A DNA stretch of 64,000 bases from Pyrenochaeta sp. MPI-SDFR-AT-0127 (Eukaryota; Ascomycota; Dothideomycetes; Pleosporales; Cucurbitariaceae): assembly GCA_020747015.1 (NCBI GenBank), contig JAGTJM010000012.1, positions 310,001 to 374,000 on the forward strand, given 5' to 3'. Within the stretch, counting starts at the first letter, position 1, and every line of letters begins with the position of its first letter. The translations under genes and the position numbers were made by a program. Below, in pieces: positions 57,741-64,000 of this stretch. The notes under the pieces were generated by a model, which did not search any database, was not told where the DNA came from, and saw only the letters and a list, made by a program, of their open reading frames with translations.

Positions 57741-57836
57741 GGGCTTGTGGTTTAGTGGTATAATACTCCCTTAGCATCTCTGGTTCATCTGGAATACGAC
57801 TGGGAGTGGTCCGGGGTTCGATTCCCCGCGAGTCCA
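57741..57836 (+). tRNA. tRNA-Ala (anticodon AGC), with 24-base intron
   Basis: The acceptor stem GGGCTTG pairs with CGAGTCC, followed by discriminator A. It includes the G3:U70 wobble that is the main alanine identity element. Box A is TGGTTTAGTGG and box B is GGTTCGATTCC. The anticodon stem CTCCC/GGGAG encloses loop TTAGCA-T, with AGC as anticodon; the 24 bases 57777-57800 interrupt the loop after position 37, the canonical intron place. The T-stem CGGGG/CCCCG is perfect. Confidence 0.95.
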
Positions 57837-57838
57837 TC

Positions 57839-57845
57839 TTTTTTT
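57839..57845 (+). terminator. RNA polymerase III T-run terminator of tRNA-Ala
   Basis: Seven T residues beginning three bases after the tRNA end, the usual polymerase III stop signal. Confidence 0.85.
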
Positions 57846-58083
57846 GCTTTTGTTTCAGAGTTTTCTATCCAGTGGCCGTCGTGGCGTGGGTGGTAGTTTG
57901 ATTATTTTTGGTGGGTTTCGGGTTGTGGTGGTCCGAGCTCAGAACATCTGCCCTTGACTAAAACTGCGTATTAGCCTTGAGATCCACTCGTCAGCATCCT
58001 TCACCTTGAGGGTCAATTATTTAAGATGCCTTCTCTTTGCTCCAGGTTATGCAGAGTATTCTCTCCCACGGATCATATAATTT

Positions 58084-60643
58084 ATGCGCCACAAGAACAC
58101 CGAGTGCCATCAAAATTGGAGAATCGTTCATGAATGTCCGGAGCCCAATACGTCCAAAATGACCCGCTGGCATCTACCTTATTGTGAAGCACCAGATGTG
58201 TTCGTTGACGAGAGCAATATTCCAGAATGTCGAGCATGCGGATCCTTATGCCCTGCTACAGCCGAGCTTCTGGCTATGCAGGGAAACTGCCAGTCAGGCC
58301 TGACACTTCCGCCAGACGAGCCCACGGGCCAAATGAACCTTTCGTGGCCCAAAGATGTTCCATACGTGAACAAGAAAGAGATAGACTTGGAGGCACAACA
58401 TAGCGCCCACAAACTGTCAGAAAGTCCACCGCCATCCCTTCCACCATCTGCAGCAAGAAACTTCCCTGTCTATGGCGACACGTTAAGACCAAATGAGATT
58501 CGCCTTGTATGCTTATATGCTGTACCAAGGAGAGATTGTGCAGTTCACTTAACACTAGAGACGTTCACTACAGACAACCGACCTGAATACGAGACAGTGT
58601 CTTATCAGTGGGGAGGCGAGAACGGAGACAGTACACCATGCAAGCCAATTTTCATCGGCCCTTATTGGGATGTAGTCCTCCAGACGCAGAACTGCTGGTC
58701 GATGCTGAAATTTGCAAGACCATGGCGAGGAATTCGAATGATGTGGGTGGATGCAATATGTACGTGAGGTGTACCAACACGAGGTGTATGCAGTAACACT
58801 GAGTCTTCCTCTTACACTTCCAGGTATCAACCAGAACAATCTAGTAGAAAGAGGTGCGCAAGTGGCAAATATGCGAGAGATTTATGGCAATGGCAGTCGC
58901 GTCATGGTCTTCCTTGGGGACGATATCATCACTCCTACCATGAAGTATCCCACCTACTCGTCCTTGGACGAGCTTAGTTCATGGCCAGTGGCTCTCTCTC
59001 CCCGACCTTCTACCAGAGTAGGAAGTGAGGCTATTAACCTGTCAGGTCTGCTACAGAGAGCGTACTTCAGCCGCGTGTGGGTCATCCAGGAGCTCTTAGT
59101 ATCTCCAGGGGCAGTGTTTCGCATTGGTAACATCGACTTCCGCGCGGACGCTGAAATCATACAACGCATCTCCAAAGGATCATCAACCCCTTTCAAATGG
59201 AATACAACAAGCGCACCTTGGGTCCAACAACTGGCGCAGAAATCACTTAATCCAGCTCGAACTAAAGACGCCTTCAGTCTTGCTGCGCTCACATCGAGAT
59301 GCAAAGCCTCGGATCCTCGCGATCGCATCTTTGCCATCAACCAACTCCTTGTCGACGCTAGCTTGCGAAAGAACCTGTATGTCGATTATACAATCTCATT
59401 TAGACATTTCTCTATCGGCTTTTTTGCGCATTCGCTTCTAGTTTCTCGAAAGTACAGTTTCCTCGACCAGGCCGGGCTGTCGTCTGAGCATCAGGAAGAT
59501 GCAGGTTCAGCGAAACCGACGTGGGTACCAGAATGCAGAAGTCATGAAAACTGGCAACGTGCTTTTGTCAATGCGATAACATCTACAAGCGGGTCTGGCT
59601 CAACTTCTTGGCGCCCGAGAACTGACCTGCAAGTGTATCTCGATGAGCGCTCGACCGTTGCCCTCAGAGAGGTGATTCCCGAAGTCTCAGGGAAAGATTT
59701 CAGTCCTGGATCTCAGCTTTATCCTTGCGTTGATGCAACCACTGGAGCTCTTGAACTGAATCTCACGCGTCTGCTGGTCTTCACAGAGCGACCACAAGAA
59801 TTAGAGGTCGGGTTTGGTTGCTATCACTTATATGCAGTCAATCCCGTAGTTAATGGGACAGCACCTTTCTGTCTACTGGCATGGACACCACTACGCGCCC
59901 AACCAGGCGATTATCTGTTCGCATTTACTACAGAAAACGAAGCAGATGCTCGCGAAGGCTACAACACAATTTACCTCATCCTTCGCCCGAAAACAACAAC
60001 GGGTGAGCAACTAGATGTGCCAACTTTCGAGCTCGTCACTACACGTGTTGGGCTCTGCAGCGGAAATGCCTGGCTCGCCAGGTTTCAGCAGCGCCTTGAC
60101 AATCCCAGAAGTCTCTCTGAGCAAGAGTGGCCCAGACTGCGCAATCTCGGCTTCTTGAGGCTTCGCCATGTCCAGGCTAGCGTGGCATTTGCAATCAACA
60201 ATGTATTGCGCGTTCTTGTAGAAGCAAGGCACTTCATCTTCACTCCAAAACAACTGATATACGCGGAATGCCTCCCCAATGGCACTGACGAGACGAGCCG
60301 TACCAAAGCTTCTAGGATCTGCGTGGCATTTCTCAGGCATGGGCGGCGCGACCACATTGAGTTTCAGCGTGGTCTTGAAAAGATATGCAGGGAGAACTGC
60401 TACAGACCGCCTTCGCAGGGCGGGTTGCACATTGCACAGTCGATGCGAGATTTTTTGGTGAGAAATGGGCTTGAGTCACTGCTCGATGCATTGCGGTCCG
60501 CATACGACCCGCCTCTCACTATGACCGAGATGGAAGAAGTCATTCGAGATGGGCCAACGGAAGAACAGAAACACATAGGCTTACCAAAGTATGTTAGCGG
60601 GTGTAGAGTCGAAGGCAGTGTTCACAGGGTGCGCATCGTGTAG
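58084..60643 (+). CDS. HET-domain (heterokaryon incompatibility) protein
   Basis: Exons 58084-58759 and 58824-60643 (64-base intron, GTACGT donor, TTCCAG end), 831 residues. The splice restores MWVDAICINQNNLVERGAQV, the central HET motif; the other two are EYETVSYQWGGENG (N-terminal block) and SRVWVIQELLVSPGAVFRIG. The first 120 residues form an extension with LPYCEAPDVFVDESNIPEC and CRACGSLCP, whose Cys/His pattern suggests a small metal-binding fold, a form I recall in other fungal HET proteins. HET proteins cause a cell-death response when unlike strains fuse; many family members have no known role. The C-terminal 500 residues have no recognised domain. It lies next to a tRNA in gene-poor DNA, a typical place for such genes. 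Confidence 0.9.
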
Positions 60644-61524
60644 CTTTGCAATCGACACTCCAGATCGACTTCAAATCAGCAGTAGTGTGAAGCTAGCAAG
60701 AGTCATCTTCAGAGTGACAGAGGAGGTACACTATGCTTCTCCCAAGCCAAGAGCTCTGATTCTCCACCCCGCTCCGCTAGTCCATTCCACCGAGACGCAT
60801 TGGTATTGCATGTGATGCTCCCCGCTGCAAGCTAGATCCCAACGCGGATCCGGTCCGCCGCCCCCGGATGCCCCATTGCATGTGAAGGCTTGTTCGGGTG
60901 GGTCCGCTACCCCAGACCCAAGAACCTGGGGCGCCTGCATAACGCGCATTCCGAGCTTTGTTCATGGGAGAAACCGGGTTCGCAAGCTTGTCCGTATCGA
61001 GATTGGCGTACGTGTACTGTTATCGTTGAGCCTCGTCTCCATGTGAAAGGGAATGGCGATCAATGGCGTAACTCGGTGGAACTTGCTTGTTGCACTGTTG
61101 AGATGCGGACGCGGTGTCGGCACGGGAGGGGGAACCGCAATTGGGCTTATCTAGCAATGTATTGGCAGGGCAAATGCCGACAACGACTGTGTCTGGTGTG
61201 GTCTCAAACATGTTGATATCAGCCTGCATCATGGATACATTCACAAAGAGGAATATTGAGACATGTCCAAGTTCGCAATGTAAGGGAATATTCATTGCAT
61301 GATCCCAGATCGTATTATAGCCTATTCGCTAATTGTCCAATGCGGTCCAAACCGCTACTACTGATGGTATCTATCTGAACGACATGTGTCGTGTGAGAAG
61401 GATGTGTGGTAGGGTATCGAAATCCATCCATCCCGAGGGAACAATTTTCCGTGCCCCAGTGCCAGTCTAAAAGTTTTGATGATCGCAACCCATAGCGCCA
61501 TAAATAGGTCGAAGAAATGAAGTC
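60644..61524. other. Convergent 3' region HET gene / malic enzyme
   Basis: About 880 bases holding two 3' ends. Short frames only; no gene, repeat or RNA seen. Confidence 0.5.
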
Positions 61525-63651
61525 TTACAAGTGCGCAATACCGTTAGAAATGCCATTGACAGTGTTGGCATGACCATTGGTATAACTATTCATGCTGGAC
61601 GCAGTGGCAATGAACTGGTTGACATCGTTGCCAATGCTTGCACGCTCATCATAGGGGTTGTACATCCTCTCCTTGATGTATGAGTCAAGCTGCTCATCAG
61701 AGAGGGCTCGCAGCTCAGTGGCGCGATCGACACCATTCTTCTGAGCGGCACGGATGACACCACGAGTCACGATAACGGAGACTTCGCGGATGCGGCGAAT
61801 GTCAGGGTACAGCCAGCCATCAGCGACCTCCTGCTTGTTCAACGAGGTTGAGAGCGACTCTGCAGAAGCGTAGATCATATCCTGGGTGATGGACACAGCC
61901 TTGGAGATGATGGCACCAAGTCCGATACCGGGGAAAACATACATGTTGTTTCCTGTGCAACCGTCAGTCGGGTATTACCGGGTAATACGATGAAGTATGA
62001 GCTTACCTTGGCCAGGGGTGAGAAGCTTGCCATCCCATTCCGTAGCCGGGAATGGAGAGCCGGAAGCAAAGAGACAGCGGCCCTCAGTATTGAGGACAGC
62101 CTCTTCGAATGTGCACTCAGACTTGCTTGAAGGGTTGGAGAGAGGGAAGATGATGGGCCTGTCGTTCAACTTCGCCATCTTCTGGAGGATGTCTTTATTG
62201 AAGGCACCGCCAATTGTTGACAAGCCCATTAGGATAGTGGGTTGTACGTAATCAATGAGGCGAGCAAGAGACTGGTACTGGCGACCATTGTTATCGTCTC
62301 GAGCAAAGTAGACCTTGTGGTCAGCTAGCTTGTCGCCGCGGTCGTTGGTAACGAGGCCATTTGAGTCCACAAACCAGAACTTGCGGCGGGCTTCCTCTTC
62401 TGTCAGACCCTCCTTGATGAAGAACTCAACGATTTGCTTAGCTACACCAACACCGGCACTGCCGGCGCCGAGGAAAATAGCTTTATGGTCCTTGACAGGG
62501 ACACCAGACGCCTTGACAGCGTTGATGAAGCCACCAACAATGACAGCGCCAGTACCCTGGACGTCGTCGTTGAACATGGTGTAGGTATTCTGGTAGCGCT
62601 CAATGGCCGGGAAAGGGTTCTTGAAATCCTCAAACTGAATGACGATGCTGTCACACGATCAGCTTCCTGGACGGCCAAAGGATGGATAGAACATACCTTG
62701 GCCACTTATCAGTGAGGGCAGCCATGAGCTCGTCCAAAAACTCTTTCTCCTCCTCGGCGGAGACCTTGGGTGTCCTGGAACCCATGTATAACGGGTCCTC
62801 GCGAAGAGCCTTATTGCTTGTTCCCAGATCGAGGCAGAGGGGCAGTGTGCTGTCAGGCTTGATTCCCGCGCAGGCAGTGTACAGAGACAGCTTGCCGACA
62901 GGAATACCCATGCCGTTCACACCAAGGTCTCCAAGACCCAGGATACGTGAGCCGTCTGTGAGAACGGTGATGTCAACCTCGTGGGGCCAATTGTCTAGAA
63001 TCTTGCGCAGGTTGCCACGGTCGTTCCATGACAGGTACATGCCCTCGGGTTGTGTCCAGATTTCGTGCCATCGTACGCAGGCCTCGCCGACAGTTGGGGT
63101 GTAGATAAGAGGCGTCAATTCCTAGCAAATGTAAGCGACAAGTTTTGGTGGTGTAGGAAAGCTGTGCCGCACCTTAATGTTTTCTCCTAGCAGTCTGTAG
63201 AAAAGATGAACATTTGTGGCCTTGAGGTGGACAAGGTACTGGAATTTCTCGATTGGTGTCGTCTTCATGGCCAGAAGTCTTAGGCCTGGAAGATGATCAG
63301 CGGGTGGCAATTTTCTTGGGCTTAAGCCACCTACAGCGCTGAGTCTGCACCTCGAAGCTCTCCACAGCTGGGGGAGTGAGGCCATACGTTCCCAGGTACT
63401 TGCGGACATCGGCAGTATTCGATGAGCAGTAGTCGCCACTCCTGGAGGCAAGTTAGCTATCTGCTGGTGGCAGAAAAGTGACGGGTTACGGACGTTGTGC
63501 TCAATTGCCTAGGAGGCAGACTGGGGCGGGTTGCTGAAGGCATGGTATGGTTTGCAACAGAGGCCATAGAACGAAGGAATCTGGGGCTGCGAAATGAAGG
63601 CTGGAGCTTCGACGAGGAAAGCGCGGCTTTTAAAGGACTTAGTCGCTGCAT
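61525..63651 (-). CDS. MAE1: Malic enzyme, mitochondrial, NAD(P)-dependent
   Basis: Oxidatively decarboxylates malate to pyruvate. Exons: 63494-63651, 63335-63441, 63173-63285, 62697-63121, 62007-62647 and 61525-61952; introns 52, 49, 51, 49 and 54 bases; 623 residues in one frame. Exon 1 is an Arg/Ser/Pro-rich presequence (MQRLSPLKAALSSSKLQPSF, later RPSLPPRQLSTT), so mitochondrial. Family signatures: TPIEKFQYLVHLKATNVHLF, LIYTPTVGEACVRWHEIW (catalytic Tyr), ILGLGDLGVNGMGIPVGKLS, TMFNDDVQGTGAVIVGGFI (metal site), FLGAGSAGVGVAKQIVEFF (dinucleotide fold), LSNPSSKSECTFEEA and GNNMYVFPGIGLGAI. The first intron uses a GTCCGT donor; it is the only donor in the required phase. NAD versus NADP preference is not decided by what I can see. 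Confidence 0.94.
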
Positions 63652-64000
63652 TGAGGATCTGAGACAACTGCCGCGGCACACCACCAGAGTTAACAAAAGA
63701 AATAGGAAGCTGGACCGCCTGGGAACGGGGGGGTTTTAGAGAACAGTCAGCCTATCGGAAGGGTGCAATACTCGCAGGGCGCCATTTTTGAGGAGAGCCG
63801 TCACCGCTGTCATAATTTCTCCAAGTCGGGAAGCTTAGACCAGGACCCTTTACGAGTCATGGTCGCCAAAAGACTTTCCCACCCGGCCATTCATCATTCC
63901 AATTGCACTTGAACCTGTTTGGAGCACACGATGCTAGCTGCGATTGAACCATTCTGCCACACCAGTGAGGATGCTCAGGCCCTTTCAATTCTTTCTCCCA
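63652..64000. other. Upstream region of malic enzyme to window end
   Basis: About 350 bases with the promoter side of the malic enzyme gene. No other feature seen. Confidence 0.5.

Overview
The window is nuclear DNA of a filamentous ascomycete (Pezizomycotina). It has many short introns of about 45-75 bases with fungal splice signals (GTANGT donors, CTAAC or CTGAC branch sites close to the AG), compact intergenic spaces, and a mix of universal eukaryotic genes with typically fungal families (HET domain, DUF6594, UNC93-like MFS, a fungal TMEM198-like membrane protein). Dothideomycetes or a related class seems likely, but the sequence alone does not fix the class. All gene models below were built by hand from reading frame, splice signals and family knowledge.

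Layout. 1-3244 (-): seven-helix TMEM198-like membrane protein, running off the left edge. 5295-6842 (-): glutathione synthetase. 7610-9577 (+): nuclear-looking protein with a SAM-like start and probable SUMO-interaction motifs. 10697-12667 (+): 5-aminolevulinate synthase HEM1. 13249-20452 (+): THO2 of the THO mRNA-export complex. 22380-23882 (+): DHA1 drug transporter. 24648-26884 (-) and 27268-29576 (+): divergent BDP1 (TFIIIB) and BRE1 (H2B ubiquitin ligase). 30595-31032 (+): Spo12-family protein. 31352-32218 (+): UreF. 32606-34072 (-): UNC93-like MFS. 35659-36562 (+): DUF6594 protein. 37533-38371 (+): TRAPP subunit Trs33. 38699-39986 (-): cytosolic-type malate dehydrogenase. 40849-41873 (-): HAP5/NF-YC. 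43033-44039 (+): FCF2, whose long intron appears to carry a box C/D snoRNA. 44282-45590 (-) and 45818-47024 (+): divergent purine nucleoside phosphorylase and mitoribosomal protein Rsm10. 47359-49854 (-): intronless GH31 glycosidase. 53349-55109 (+): VBA-like 14-helix MFS transporter. 55876-56691 (-): unrecognised protein. 57741-57836 (+): intron-bearing tRNA-Ala(AGC). 58084-60643 (+): HET-domain protein. 61525-63651 (-): mitochondrial malic enzyme.

The left 48 kb is mostly conserved housekeeping: gene expression (THO2, BDP1, BRE1, HAP5, FCF2, RSM10), heme and glutathione synthesis, purine salvage, vesicle tethering and malate metabolism. From about 49.9 to 60.6 kb the character changes to gene-poor DNA with transporters, an orphan, a tRNA and a HET gene. 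HAP5 belongs to the CCAAT-binding complex that in fungi controls heme and iron genes, and a CCAAT motif lies upstream of HEM1. Malate dehydrogenase and malic enzyme act on the same metabolite.

The most notable observations are the probable snoRNA in the FCF2 intron (canonical C and D boxes, closing stem, and 10 bases complementary to a highly conserved large-subunit rRNA segment), a 14-base microexon needed to keep HAP5 in frame, a stop-free intron in the HEM1 leader beside heme-regulatory motifs, and hidden in-frame introns in THO2 and the UNC93-like gene.
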